A stretch of DNA of 64,000 bases, from contig NC_063014.1 in assembly GCF_020509005.1 (NCBI RefSeq), forward strand, positions 2,418,001 through 2,482,000, read 5' to 3'. This stretch comes from Fulvia fulva (Eukaryota; Ascomycota; Dothideomycetes; Mycosphaerellales; Mycosphaerellaceae). This document shows, piece after piece, positions 45,250 to 56,405 of this stretch. The translations under genes were made by a program, and so were the position numbers. Under the pieces are notes generated by a model. The model did no database searches. It was given only the letters and a program-made list of their open reading frames with translations, and was not told where the DNA came from. Numbering within the stretch: position 1 is the stretch's first letter; each line of letters starts with the position of its first letter.

Positions 45250-45731
45250 GTATGAGCAGTGGCAAGCGACTTGGACGCCGCCAATGATGGATGAGCTCTT
45301 CTAGGAGGCGACGATGGGTATGATACCGAGAACTACTGCTCACAGACCCTGCCCCAACGGACCGCGCTGTCATGCCATCATAAAGTCCAGGATTCGCTGA
45401 TCATGACAGACATTCGATTCCGCTCAAGTGCGAGTGAGAGTAAGCCCAGGTCGCCCCTTCTTAGGTCAAGACGACCTCCTTTCCCAACAATCCGTGTTTC
45501 CTGTTTCGCGCCTTACACTTTCCTTTCGACAGCATACGTACCCATTTCCTCGGCTTTCACTCCCCACGCAAACATAAACATCACGGTGACTATTCATCAA
45601 AGAACGCCCATAACAACATCCACAGTCACTAGTATCAACTTCCACTCTCTACGCAGACACACACATCGCGGCGACTACTGAACAGCAAACACTGAGACCA
45701 ATATCCACAGCAACCAGTCAGCTTCAACAAC
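45250..45731. other. Intergenic, CA-rich leader on the right
   Basis: The segment 45560-45731 is CA/ACA-rich as in leaders of fungal genes. Nothing else seen. Confidence 0.5.
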
Positions 45732-46319
45732 ATGGCGTCCCTCACTATTACCACCACAGACGCCCAGCGCAACACATTCCCGTTCTTTGACCTGCCAGGT
45801 GAGATCCGCAATTACATCTACGACGAACTATTCATCGCATGCTCTCGACCCGCAAGCATCGATCTGAACCTCGACTGTAACATTGGCAACGTAACAGATC
45901 CGACCGCCTGCAGAATCAGCAAACAGTTCCGAAGCGAATACCTGGCGCGAGCCGGAAAACATCCCATTGTGACACAATTCACAGACCACATCGACTTCGA
46001 TGGGACGCTACGCTACCCGATGCCTCGTCCTGTATACCGGACCGAGATTGTCAAGTTACGCCTTTTCGCCACCGCCGTTGAAGGCCATTCGCATCTGGAT
46101 TGGCTCGAGCCTCTACTTGAAAGGCTCCCGAGAGTCACAGAAGTGGAAATCAAGGTCGCGCTGCGGAAGGAAGTTGTCGATGAACAAAGCGAAGAGGTCG
46201 AGCGGTGGATGGTGTTGCGGAATCTACGCAGCGTGGTAGTCTATTGCGGCCGAGGACGCAAACTCGAGAACTTCTTCAGCTTCGACGAGCCTGTCAAGCA
46301 TACCACGGTCAAGAAATAG
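45732..46319 (+). CDS. 'LPxEIRxxIY' family protein (F-box/2EXR-like), copy 1
   Basis: Single exon, 195 aa, MASLTITTTDAQRNTFPFFD start. The N-terminal block FPFFDLPGEIRNYIYDELF is the hallmark of a large, poorly characterised fungal family abundant in Dothideomycetes; it resembles the first helix of F-box/2EXR domains. A second conserved spot is the strand/turn ICRISKQFRSEYLA-like segment near residue 60. The C-terminal half has short LRR-like strands (EIVKLRLF, RVTEVEIKVAL, LRNLRSVVVY). Three relatives lie at 58.7-61.8 kb. Molecular function unknown; protein interaction is the usual guess. Confidence 0.7.
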   Translation: MASLTITTTDAQRNTFPFFDLPGEIRNYIYDELFIACSRPASIDLNLDCNIGNVTDPTACRISKQFRSEYLARAGKHPIVTQFTDHIDFDGTLRYPMPRPVYRTEIVKLRLFATAVEGHSHLDWLEPLLERLPRVTEVEIKVALRKEVVDEQSEEVERWMVLRNLRSVVVYCGRGRKLENFFSFDEPVKHTTVKK

Positions 46320-46866
46320 GATTTTGAGTATAGACGGTGGGAGCATGTGAGGAACCTGGAGTTTGGGTAGGTACTGCCGTGGGGTGTTATGGATATTGCT
46401 GGTCAGTGGTGCAAATCAAGTCCGAAGGAGATTGAGTCCGGTTGAGGAACAGAACAACTATTCTCTTGGGAGCTGCGCTGTGCTCACGAACAGCACACCG
46501 GTGGGGTTGGTCTCGGGCATTGTGGCCACATCATCTTCAGAAGAGCGTTCTTCGAGTCTTCCACTTGGTATCAATGCACATTTCATGCTTGCCGTAGCAC
46601 CGAGAAAGAATAGTCTGAACGTACTCGCTGTCTTCAAGCTTTCTTAATAGGAGTACCCCTTTCAAAGTTCAACCTGCCGATTCAGACCTTGAGACGTGTG
46701 ACGTCTTCCATTATTTCGAACTGTCAGACGCCATCCAAGGGGGTATCATCCGTAGCAGAGTCTATCAAAGGTCCATCTACAAGGTTCTAGAATTCCGCAG
46801 TCGACCTCCACAGATGTCGGTACGCCAAAGGAGCCTTATGCTCCTCCCCCAGACTCACATCTCCCC
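46320..46866. other. Intergenic, convergent 3' ends
   Basis: Only short frames without motifs; likely 3' flanks. Confidence 0.5.
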
Positions 46867-48789
46867 TTATACATAACTCCCAAAGACCTTTACCCCCTTC
46901 CCTTCCCTCTTATAAAGCGGACTGGTCCGCCCCTTCAACCCTCTCCACGAGTTCTGTCCAGCGCCCCGCTGGAAGAGAACTCGATCTGCATCACCACTGG
47001 CATCATACTCCAAGTGGCAGTAAGGAGCGAAGTCTTGGCCGATGATTGCGAGACCGAGGAGGTCGCCTGCCTTCACGGTGCTGTTGGAGGTTATGGGAAT
47101 GGTGGCGGTGTCGAAGGTGTAGGATAATGCGGTGGCGTTCAGAGATGTGGTGCCGAGAGGGGTCCATTTGTATCTGTGGGAGTGTGGTTAGTGGGAGAGG
47201 GTGAGTGCATATGTATGAAAATGGTGGTGGGTGCAGATGTGGCGGGTGGGTTTGGGGCAGTGGTCAGATCTGCTGCGTGATCAAAGCAGCAGGACCCGGC
47301 GTTTCTTCTTCTTCTGCCACTCAAGAGCGAGCATGAGTGGCAGACTACGAAGACGTCTGCAGTGCTTCTGTTCCAGACCTGCTTGTCCATTTTCGCTTTC
47401 TGCGCTGCGTCCGAGTTCGGGATGAGATTGATTGGCAAGGGAATGCACTTACTCAGGCATGATCAGATCATCGTAGCTGTCGAACTTGAACACCGTCAGA
47501 GCGAGCGGTACAGTCTGCACACTCCTCGCGATGTTGACAGCAACACTTTTCAGCGTGCCGTTCTTGCTCACTTTCCAAGTCTGGTAGAGATCAAACTGGT
47601 CCGAATCGCAAACAGGCGTATACTGTGAAGCCGTCAGCACCAAGATCAAGCCTGTTCTTCTACAAGTACTCACCACAGCATCCCTTGGCGTTCCATCCAC
47701 ACAATCAGTAGCATTTCCCGTTGCCACGCTCCCACTGCCGAGAGTAAGTGGTACCGTGAACTTCGCGTCAGCAGTACAATCTAGCTCCTGCACACTTCCA
47801 TCTTCATTGAACTTCAGCGGCTGGAAGATATGGCCGCCGAACCCTGTCCTTGGTCCACCAGGAACGCTCGTCGAGTGCCATACATAGCTAGTTTCCTTCG
47901 TCTTGGGGTCCGTCAACGGCAGCACACCCTCATGCTGTCCATTACAGCTGTAGCCCGCGATGATTTGCCTCGACCATGGACCCTGCCAACTTCGAGAACG
48001 ATAGATAAGACCGAGTGAACCATTACAGTAGCCACATGTGTTGGAACCAGAGACGTAGTGCCATCCGTTCCTTTCAAAGAAATCGGGAGATTCAGCTTCT
48101 TCATCGATCAAGTCATTATCAGCGGACCTAACGGGGTAGGAGAGGGAAGTGGTGTTCTCGTAATCTGATGTGAGCTCAGAAATGTGGAGCCCTTGAAAGA
48201 TAGGTGGCCAAATCGAACCGGCGCGAGGGTCGCGGAAGTTTAGGGCGCCGAAGATGAGGTAGCCGGTTCCATTGGCGAGGGTTGTGACCATGTGGTCCGA
48301 AGGCTGAAGACTAGCCAATTGAGGGTCGATCGCGGCGGTTTTGTTGAGGAATGTGAAGGGTCCGGAGGGAGAGGTGGAAGTAGCGACCATATAGCCGGAA
48401 GAGCCTGCGTTGGCCCAAAGGACGTATTGCTTGTTTTGCTTATTGTAAACGATGTGAGGGCGGCCATAGCCACCGAGTTCGTGGTAGGGTGGAATGGAGT
48501 TTTGGTCCCAGAGGAAGCCGTTGTACTTCCAATTCTCAAGGTCAATGGAGGAGTAGGACTTGACACCGAATGCGATGCCTTCTATCGAGAAGCTGTTTCC
48601 GTAGAGGTAGTATGAGCCGTTGAAGAAGTTGACCTTGCTGCCATACGCGTCAATCTGGTTGCCGTCGGCATCGAATAGTAGGCGACGACTGTTCGTGAAA
48701 GTAACGTCTCTAGCTTGCGAGGAGCCATAGCCACTGTGTGCTGTCGCAACGCCAAGAATGCTCGCCAACACAAGAGACTTAAACAACAT
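46867..48789 (-). CDS. Secreted glycoside hydrolase family 43-like protein
   Basis: Model complement(join(46867..47173,47453..47622,47674..48789)), 530 aa. Residues 1-17 are a signal peptide (LFKSLVLASILGVATA). The five-bladed propeller shows LLFDADGNQIDAYGSKVNFF (first Asp region), YYLYGNSF, GYGRPHIVYN, and EAESPDFFERNGWHYV, where the Glu is the likely general acid. This is close to the GH43 exo-beta-1,3-galactanase-like branch acting on plant arabinogalactan or galactan. A C-terminal beta-rich domain follows. The first intron is 51 nt; the second is 279 nt, unusual here, but donor GTAAGT and acceptor CCCACAG join in frame to YKWTPLG...FGSYV. Several N-x-S/T sites. Substrate is inferred. Confidence 0.82.
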
Positions 48790-49118
48790 GATGGAGAAAT
48801 ACTGCCACTCTTCCAAGCAAACTCAAGAGAGCTTGGTCTACCTTATAAATCTGCATACTTTCGCCTCCACGTTTCAGCACTGTCAATGGCGTCGCTAGTT
48901 GAATCTTACTACATCCGACGAACTGTGAGATCCTCGGATGCGAGCGAAGAGCCCTAAGTCTGGGCGTGCGCCAGGGCTTGGTATTGTAGACATCATCCAT
49001 GCGCGAGCCTTCAACTCAGTGGAGATCTGGAAGCAATACCGGATGCAGGCGGTCTCGCTAGCGCGTCCAGTGCGCGGGTTGGAAGGTGGGGAAGGACATC
49101 GGGTAACCACATGGCACT

Positions 49119-49943
49119 TCAGCCGGCAAATGCCTCGTGCTCTTGCACGCCGAAGTAGTGGATCACATTTCGAACAGCATCAAGCTGACTTGGTATGTGC
49201 TGGGTCTTTGAAGCCGACAAATTGTCCAATGTATGGAGAGTCGCTCTTGAAAAGGTCTTCGGCAAGCAAGTCGGCCACATCTTCCAGCTGTGTGGAGTAG
49301 CTCTTGATGACCGGTACCAGATTGAGATGGGCCCCGACAAGGGGTATGTATCTGATCCAATGATTGTGGTGTCGAGCAGCAGATTATGCTTCTCTGGGCC
49401 TGAAAGCAATTCGACATGCTCAGACCTGGGATACATCATTGCCACGCACAACAGCGACCATCTGATGTCCAAGGTGGACGTGTCCTTCATAATTTGTTCT
49501 GTTCCACGATGATGTTCGGACATCCATGCTGGCAAATAGTCCTAGACCTTGTAGCCACCAGTGCCAGGATATTCGAGCGATCACATACCCCCAACAATCC
49601 AGGCTCGCAATGGCTTCTGCCTCTCTCGTCCAACTGTTACGGTGGCAGCTACCCCAGATGCCACTAGCTTGCCAAGTGTCTATTGCTTCCATGGTGACTC
49701 GCGATTGCCGGCTGTGTTGAGCAAGGCGTCGCAGTCATGCCGCCGCAAAGTCGCGGCGACCGATTCGATGTCGAAAGCATCGCCTTGTTCTATCTTGATG
49801 CATTCTAACAGGGATGTCGGAAGCATAACACGAAGCTTGTCTGCCGAGCGTACATACGCCACAACCGAATGACCATGGGCCAGCAACGCAGGTACAACCC
49901 GCGAGCCAGGATTGCCAGTAGCGCCAAGCAATAGGACCTTCAT
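49119..49943 (-). pseudogene. NAD(P)-binding Rossmann (NmrA/SDR-like) protein, three nonsense codons
   Basis: Minus-strand frame from ATG 49943 begins MKVLLLGATGNPGSRVVPAL, with the GxxGxxG dinucleotide-binding loop, and DCDALLNTAG. The same frame continues without indels to 49119 (DYLPAWMSEHHRGTEQIM, RWSLLCVAMMYPRS, VELLSGPEKHNLLL). It is interrupted by TAG at 49680-49682, TGA at 49581-49583 and TAG at 49542-49544. The two TAGs sit where Gln or Glu is expected, the TGA where Gly is expected. Three stops and no frameshift suggest a fairly recent loss. An ordinary intron cannot remove all three. Confidence 0.8.
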
Positions 49944-50162
49944 GTTGTCAAGATGCCTTCCCTGTCGAGTAGATGCATAACACGAGAGATGGGTGTTGAC
50001 GAGAGCATAGATATGTTCCAGCTGAAGCGGACCCCGGTCTCCTTTTCTTGGCCGCTGCCGAGCATGGTCACAGCGTTCCTTCAGAAGCTGGCTGTGCCAG
50101 CGTAGGACATGTCACTTCTGCTGACGAATATGCTGCTGGGAGTGTTCCAAGGCGTACGTGAC

Positions 50163-50482
50163 TTAAAGCGTTCTCAAAACCCTAGCCACGGCATCCCGAG
50201 CTTGGTTGAGATCCTTGTCTGTTCCATCCTGATGAGCGAGCTTGACAGTTCCATGAAGCTCGAGAAGATCTTTCGCACGTTTCAGATCAGAATCCTCAAT
50301 CTCCTTGCTCTCTGTGGTGCCATTGCCCTGCTCAGGAGAAGGTTCTGGTCGTGTGGATACCAGGGCAAGTGCAGCATTAGGATCCTGAACATCGCGTCAG
50401 CATCAGTGAAGCTGGGCCATCGAGAGATACTCACGCAGACTTGTAGAGAGGTCAAGTCCGACAGCAGCTCGGCAACTCTCAT
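50163..50482 (-). CDS. Small helical hypothetical protein (89 aa)
   Basis: Model complement(join(50163..50384,50435..50482)), 50-nt intron (GTGAGTATC...GATGTTCAG, branch GCTGACG). Starts MRVAELLSDLTSLQVC and ends with two amphipathic helices (DSDLKRAKDLLELHGTVKLA and NQARDAVARVLRTL). An in-frame upstream ATG at 50584 would add 34 Arg/His/Pro-rich residues; I prefer 50482 because the family-like LL-rich start is there. The gene is divergent from the PWI-protein gene, with starts about 240 bp apart. Function unknown; similar short proteins exist in other fungi, as far as I recall. Confidence 0.6.
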
Positions 50483-50722
50483 ATTGACTACGTCGTTGCT
50501 GGCGTGGGGTATGTTAATGGCAGGTCGTTGTTGATGGCGCCGAGTGGGTGAATGTCGATGGCAAGCGCGAACAAGGGGACTCATCCTCGAGATTGAGTTT
50601 CGGTCCAAGCGGGCCGATGATCGGCTCAACGATGACAGAAAGCGCCAATGTCCACCTTCCCGATTGTGCTCTTCACAACAACTCCTACATCCTCACAACA
50701 CAAACACGAGACAGCTTTCAAG

Positions 50723-51860
50723 ATGTCGGCGGCACTCAAGACATCCGCCGAAGCCAAGGCGATGCGTACGACCAAGTACCCACCAGAGTTCCAGCGGAAA
50801 GTTGACATGGGCAAGGTCAATCTCCCAGTCATCAAGAAATGGGTGTCGGATGAAGTGGCCAGACTGCTCGGCAATGACGATGATGTTGTGATAGAGATGA
50901 TCTTCAACATCATCGAGGGCAGCAAGTCACCAAACATCAAGCAGCTACAGTACGACCTCACAGGATTTCTCGACAAAGACGCGCCGTCATTCTGTCTCAA
51001 CCTGTGGAAGCTATGTCTCGATGCTCAGGACAGTCCGAATGGTATTCCGAAGTCACTGCTCGAGGCAAAGAAGCTCGAGCTGATCCAAGAGAAGGTGAGG
51101 GCGGTATAGAACACGCTGTTGAGAATGAACAGAGGACACTGACACGCAACAGCTTGCTGAAGACCGCGCACGAGAGCTGGCTGAACAACGACAGAATGAA
51201 GAGCGGGAGCGAGAACGAGAGATGACACGAATGAGAGAGCGCGAGCGTGGCCCACGTCGAAGAGGCGGACGAGGAGGGCGTCGTGGTCGCGACAGAGACT
51301 CACGCTCCCCACCGCCGAGACGACGGGACGGACGAGGCGAACGAGGCGGACCACCACGCGTGGATAGCTACGTGCCCGGAGGCCGTGGACGAGGCCGAGA
51401 CGAGCCATCACGGCGTAGACGTTCACCTTCATACGGCGGCAGATCGCCTTCGCGGTCGCGCTCTCCACCAAGACGTCGGAGGCGACGCAACTCGTCTTCG
51501 GACATCAGTGACAAAGCAGATAACAAGGGTCGGAGAACACGCTCACCATCACCTAGGAGACACCGCCGCTCGCCATCACAATCGAACGACGACCGTTCGC
51601 CGCCACCTAGGCGCAGACGTCGCTCCCCATCACGGTCGAGATCGCCGCCTCGCAAACGTCAAAGCAGGTAAGCAATAGCCACTCTGACTCCGCTGGCCCC
51701 ACTGATGCTTCTCAGAATCGGTTCTGGCGATCTGATGTCCAACACCGACTGCAAGAAAGACCGTTTGGAAGCACCACGCCTCAGCCGCGAAGGCTCCGAG
51801 GTCAGCGAACATGCAAACGGTGGTGCGAAACCAGACGAGGTGGGTGCGAATCGCGACTGA
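50723..51860 (+). CDS. PWI-domain SR-like splicing factor (SRRM1/SRm160 type)
   Basis: Model join(50723..51094,51153..51667,51716..51860), 343 aa, introns 58 and 48 nt. The PWI domain covers about residues 20-110: KVNLPVIKKWVSDEVARLLG, DDDVVIEMIFNIIE, QLQYDLTGFLDKDAPSFCLN. PWI domains bind nucleic acid in splicing and 3'-end factors. It is followed by a charged helix (EQRQNEERERERE) and a long Arg/Ser, Arg/Pro-rich tail with many RRRRRSPS/RSRSPP repeats, as in SRm160. The last exon ends at TGA 51858-51860. A donor-like GTGGGT at 51840 could instead lead to a coding-looking segment at about 52002-52163 (KISREELEARLSVAKAEAAR), so the C-terminus is uncertain. Confidence 0.85.
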
Positions 51861-52695
51861 TCTACATCCTTTCCCACGAAACGGCCTTTATTGTAGCAGC
51901 AACAGTCTACCATCAATGACAAACCCACCTACACTATTGAGCAATGCTCAACTCTGGCTGCCCGCTGACACTTCCAGTCTCGTCAGCCGTTCACAAGGCA
52001 TACTCCCCTTCAAAGAACCGCATCCCGCGGCACCAAACCTCCGATCCCGCTAAAGATCTCACGCGAAGAGCTCGAAGCACGTCTGTCAGTGGCGAAAGCT
52101 GAAGCCGCCCGTAACGCCAAGCGAAAGGACAGTGCCGCGACTGTCACAGAACATCCGGCATAGTCCAGAGGAGGTAGGTATGGTTCTCTCATTGATTGCA
52201 GCGTTTGAGCCGGTATTGTACTACATGGGTTGGGTAAGGCATCGTGGAGCAGCACGTGTTGTATAAGGTGATTATCAAGTCAAGCGTCGCGTCACAAGAG
52301 CTCGATGACTTTTGCCAGGCTGCCGAAGATAATCTCAGCAGGAAGACTGCTTCAACAATTGCAGCGCGCGCAGGAACGAGTGTGGTGTATATCTTTGTAC
52401 AATGACATACATATACAGGAGCTCGCATTCGTCATCAAGGCTGGCAACTTTCGCCATCAAGTCCATGGCACGAATCGCACGATGGGTTGACAAGCCGAAG
52501 TTCGGAGCATGGCAGAACAGTGACCAGACCCAACACCAAGCCAAGCCACAACAGGAAGGAATATGGTCTAAGCCGCGAGTCGGCTGAGAAAGAGGCAGCC
52601 ATTCACGTTCTTTCCATCTACATCATCAAATTACGAACTCATGTCATTACCATTAGACGTCCAGCCCCCATTTGGGAGTGTGACTGTCTTTCGCA
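51861..52695. other. Intergenic with a possible extra exon
   Basis: 52002-52163 in plus reads KPPIPLKISREELEARLSVA and ends at TAG 52161-52163. It looks coding and may be the true last exon of the PWI gene. The remainder shows nothing recognisable. Confidence 0.45.
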
Positions 52696-54584
52696 ATGCT
52701 CTCCCATCTAACGACTGCTCTCAAGCGCTCTGTCGCTTCACGTGGACCCGCATCATTGATCAACCATGGCCCCGAGACGCTTTTTAATTACACCTCTGGA
52801 CGCTGGCTCTGGGACGAGGAACTGCAGATGAGATGCCAACGGCGAAGACTCAACATCGCAGAACTTGGCCAGGCTGCGATGCCGGCGACTGGGTCACGGA
52901 CCTGCGTCAAATTGGCCAAGATGGCCGAGGGCAGTTTCAATAAAGCATTTCTGCTCACTATGGACGACGGCAAAGAGCTAATCGCCAAGCTACCCAACCC
53001 CAATGCAGGTTACGGGCATTTCACCACCGCGAGCGAAGTGGCTACGATGGATCATGCACGGAACGTTATTGGTGTCCCTGTACCCCGAGTCTACGCTTGG
53101 AGTTCGTCTGTGGATAATCCTGTTGGCGCAGAGTACATCTTGATGGAGAAGTGTTCTGGAGTTGAACTGCATAGGCTTTGGGACTCGATTACCGATCGTC
53201 CAGAAAGCTGCCATCATTCACAAACTTGTGAGCTACGAAGCTCTTTTCGCGTCATCAGATTTCCCCAAATACGGGAGCCTCTACTACGCCAAAGACCTGA
53301 GACCTACCGATAACCCCGAAGCCTTCAATGTGTCTCTCGGTCAAGACACTAAACTTCCAGAATTTGCCATCGGCCCAACTACAGACAGGAATTTCTTCGA
53401 GAATGGCAGGGCTGGTGCAACGGCCAATCAAGGCCCTTGGTCGACGGTCGAAGCATACAATCTCGCGATTGCAGCGCGCGAACTAGCATGTTTACGAAAG
53501 TCTTCAGAGTTCCCGGACCCGCAGGGATTCTACAATGGCCCAAGACAATACCAGCAGAGCCTTGAAACGAAGATGCGGACCTTGCGGAATTACGAGAAGG
53601 TTGCCGGATATCTGAAGCCGGCAGATCCAATACTCTCCAAGCCAGTTCTATGGCACACAGATTTACATTGGGATATCATCTTCGTCGATGAGAATGATCC
53701 GAAAATAATCACAGCTATCATCGACTGGCAGGCAGTTCATGTCGCTCCACTCTTCGCACAAGCCCGGCATCCCACTTTTCTTGAATTCGATGGCGAGATT
53801 CCAGATACTTTCGATGCGGAAGCTATTACGCTCCCCGACAACTTCGAACGTCTCAGTGAGACAGAACAGCAGACTGCGAAGAAGCTACGCAATGCGCAAA
53901 TCCTGTGGAAGCTGTACGAAGTCGAACTCGTGCGTCAATGCGAAGATGTGGAAAGGGCTATTCGCTTTGGCCGAGGCCTGCTCGGTCGGATACCTAGTCT
54001 TGCGGGAAACATTTTCAGTGATGGCGAGCTACTCGTCGAGGATCTCTTGATGAGTCTACAACAGGAGTGGAATCAAGTTGTGGACGACCCTGTTGCGAAC
54101 CCTTGCCCGCTGTCCTTGCCCGCTGTCATTTACTGATGATGACAAAAGTGCCCATGATGAACAATACGTCCTTTGGACGCAAAGTATCGAGCTCATGACC
54201 GATTTCCTGACTAGCATTGGCGGGTACCGTGGCTGGGATGATTCGGTATCTCACGAGCAGTATCATGCGGGAAAGGAGCATATGGAACGTTTCGAGGAAG
54301 ATTTCATTGCTCGGCATTCTTCGACAGAGTCAGAGAAGATACGCTGGTTGGACGTCTGGCCGCTCCCAGACCAAGGGCATGAGATTGCTACCACGACTAT
54401 GACCAGTCTACGACTGAGTCCACTTCTCGGTGTGACACTCGGTCCACCCTGGCTTTCCAGGCGATATTGTAACATGAGCTCGACTTTGGATCTCTCCGCT
54501 GCTACTACGCCTCTCTCTCAGCTTCGCATCAGCGGGACCGCCTGGAAAGTGCAGGGAAGTGCGGTAATCGCCGCAGACCTATGA
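52696..54584 (+). pseudogene. AIM9-like aminoglycoside-phosphotransferase-fold kinase, two frameshifts
   Basis: The first frame (ATG 52696) has the fungal AIM9/APH-family start FNYTSGRWLWDEELQMR, the Lys strand KELIAKLP and AEYILMEKCSGVELHRLW. At about 53185-53205 the frame shifts by one base. The second frame carries KAAIIHKLVSYEALFASSDF, the catalytic-loop region HTDLHWDIIFVDE and IITAIIDWQ. Aim9-type proteins are mitochondrial; canonical kinases have HxDLHxxN, and here the metal-binding Asn is Asp. At 54101-54126 a perfect 13-bp tandem duplication (CCTTGCCCGCTGT twice) shifts the frame again; family sequence resumes as SFTDDDKSAHDEQYVLW to WPLPDQGHE near 54390. Two independent shifts make loss of function likely. 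No intron explains either. Confidence 0.8.
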
Positions 54585-55189
54585 CTGACAGTTGCATGCC
54601 GTGCTCGAGTGAGGGACCTTGCTATCGACGATTCGTTGCAGCTATTGAGCGCCATAAGGCCGCCAAGCGACTATTGAGCGAGACACGATGTCCCCATGAG
54701 ATACGCCTTGTGACGACGCCAACGAGTTCCTGATTACTGGTATTCAGGCAGAATCATCAGCGGCGTTGACACCGTCCTGACGTTCAAAAGTTTGGAGAAA
54801 GCGTGGAGAAGGTCGTACGGGGACGAAGCAGTGATCGGCACTCGAATGCTACCATTGGGAACGTAGGCAAGTAACCATGCTTTCGTATCCCCGCGTCCGC
54901 ATCTTCTAGAGATTCAGTAGCTGAACTCTGCGGATAATGTCAACAGCTGCCTCATGCGTCATTGAACATGATGCCGGACTCGAAGTCTACAGCAGTTCTC
55001 TGCCAAAATAACACCAAATGGCACGGTTACAGAGCGAGGAAATACGAGGTCGCACTGGCCATCTCCACTATCGCTTTCCAATCCACGCGACACTGTGCAT
55101 AGCGTTGACCAAATAGCGCTCTGTTGCGATACAAAAGAGTCGCCAGTGCCGTCACAGTCAACGCTGGAATCCCATCAAGCAACATCAAG
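54585..55189. other. Intergenic, nothing recognised
   Basis: No motif-bearing frame; contains the promoter of the secreted protein at 55190. Confidence 0.5.
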
Positions 55190-56068
55190 ATGTTTTCCAA
55201 GACTAACAAGCTCGCCGCCCTGGGCGCCACCCTCTTCTTCGCCGGCCATGCCATCGCCGAGGAGATCAAGGCCATATACCTTTTCGGCAACGTCTCCAAC
55301 TCCAACACCCAAGCCATCAAGACATCTGGCTTCAACGCAGCCATCATCTTCGCTCTAAACCTCAAGGACAACGGCGACATCGTCTACCCAGCCATCACGG
55401 CCGGCGATGTGGAGACTCCCCTCGTGACCAATGGCGTCTACGTCGGCGGATCTGCCTACTCCGACCTGGTCAGTGGCTACAAGACTGGCGACACCACAAT
55501 CGACCGCACAGAAGTCACAGTGGGTCCCTACACCACGATTCAAAGCCTCGTCAACTCCGCCGGCACCGGCGCGGACACTTATCTGGCTAAGAGCCTTGCC
55601 GCGCTGAAGTCCGCGTGGAACCTCGACGCCGTCAACAACGACGACGAATCCCTCTACGACGTTTCCAGCACCGTGAAGCTTGGCGAGCTGCTAGGCAACA
55701 TCGGCTTCAAATACACCACAGCCCCATACACCAACATCGGCTTCTGGCAGACCATCACCGAGCAGATCAACGCCAAGACCGCAGGTCTCCTCGACAGGAC
55801 TTACTTGCAGTGCTACGATGGTGGTGCGGGCAATGATCCAGCCGATTGGCAGAATGCTCTGGGCATGAAGATTGTGCCGCTGCTTTGGGTGACGAACAAT
55901 GCGAAGCCATCTGATGGAAAGACGCCGGCCCAGATGAAGAGCCAGTTTACGACGTGGTTGAACGAGGACCAGATTGCAGGTGGTGGACTGTGGAATCAGT
56001 ATGATATCGAGCAGACCAAGACGCCGTACAGCGATTATTCGGATGTGCTGAACAGTGTCTTTGGGTAA
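55190..56068 (+). CDS. Secreted protein, probable TIM-barrel glycosidase-like fold
   Basis: Single exon, 292 aa. Signal peptide about 1-23 (MFSKTNKLAALGATLFFAGHAIA). The mature part has alternating strands and helices typical of a barrel: IKAIYLFGNVSNSN, GFNAAIIFALNLKDNGDIVY, LLGNIGFKYTTAPY, LDRTYLQCYDGGAGNDPADW, MKIVPLLWVTNN and GGGLWNQYDIE. The layout reminds me of GH18-like barrels, but the DxxDxDxE catalytic signature is absent, so catalysis is doubtful. Single Cys in the mature protein. ATG at 55190 chosen because it precedes the signal peptide. Function unknown; extracellular location likely. Confidence 0.7.
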   Translation: MFSKTNKLAALGATLFFAGHAIAEEIKAIYLFGNVSNSNTQAIKTSGFNAAIIFALNLKDNGDIVYPAITAGDVETPLVTNGVYVGGSAYSDLVSGYKTGDTTIDRTEVTVGPYTTIQSLVNSAGTGADTYLAKSLAALKSAWNLDAVNNDDESLYDVSSTVKLGELLGNIGFKYTTAPYTNIGFWQTITEQINAKTAGLLDRTYLQCYDGGAGNDPADWQNALGMKIVPLLWVTNNAKPSDGKTPAQMKSQFTTWLNEDQIAGGGLWNQYDIEQTKTPYSDYSDVLNSVFG

Positions 56069-56405
56069 AGCAGTCGGGACAGCTATTGTAGGATTGATGA
56101 TGACGATTGACCTCTTGGAGGTAGGATGAACGGAATACAGAGCTATGATAGACCAGCCCATGAGCATAACACCCTTATGTTCTGCCTCGTCCATTAATGC
56201 CGATATATCCGTCCACCGCCTAAACATTTAGACGGGTGTTTCGCTTGCCCGCCGCGCGCCTATCCTCCCAGTGCCTCCTGATCGCATCATAACATGGCTA
56301 CGATAGGCAGGTGGGCACACGATCCTGCCATCCTTGTGTACCACAGCCATTGAGTAGGTCCATCTTCATGTGGCAACTCTTCTTTCCTTCCACTACACCA
56401 TCAAC
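56069..56405. other. Short intergenic region
   Basis: Contains the promoter and leader of the carboxypeptidase gene; nothing specific recognised. Confidence 0.5.
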
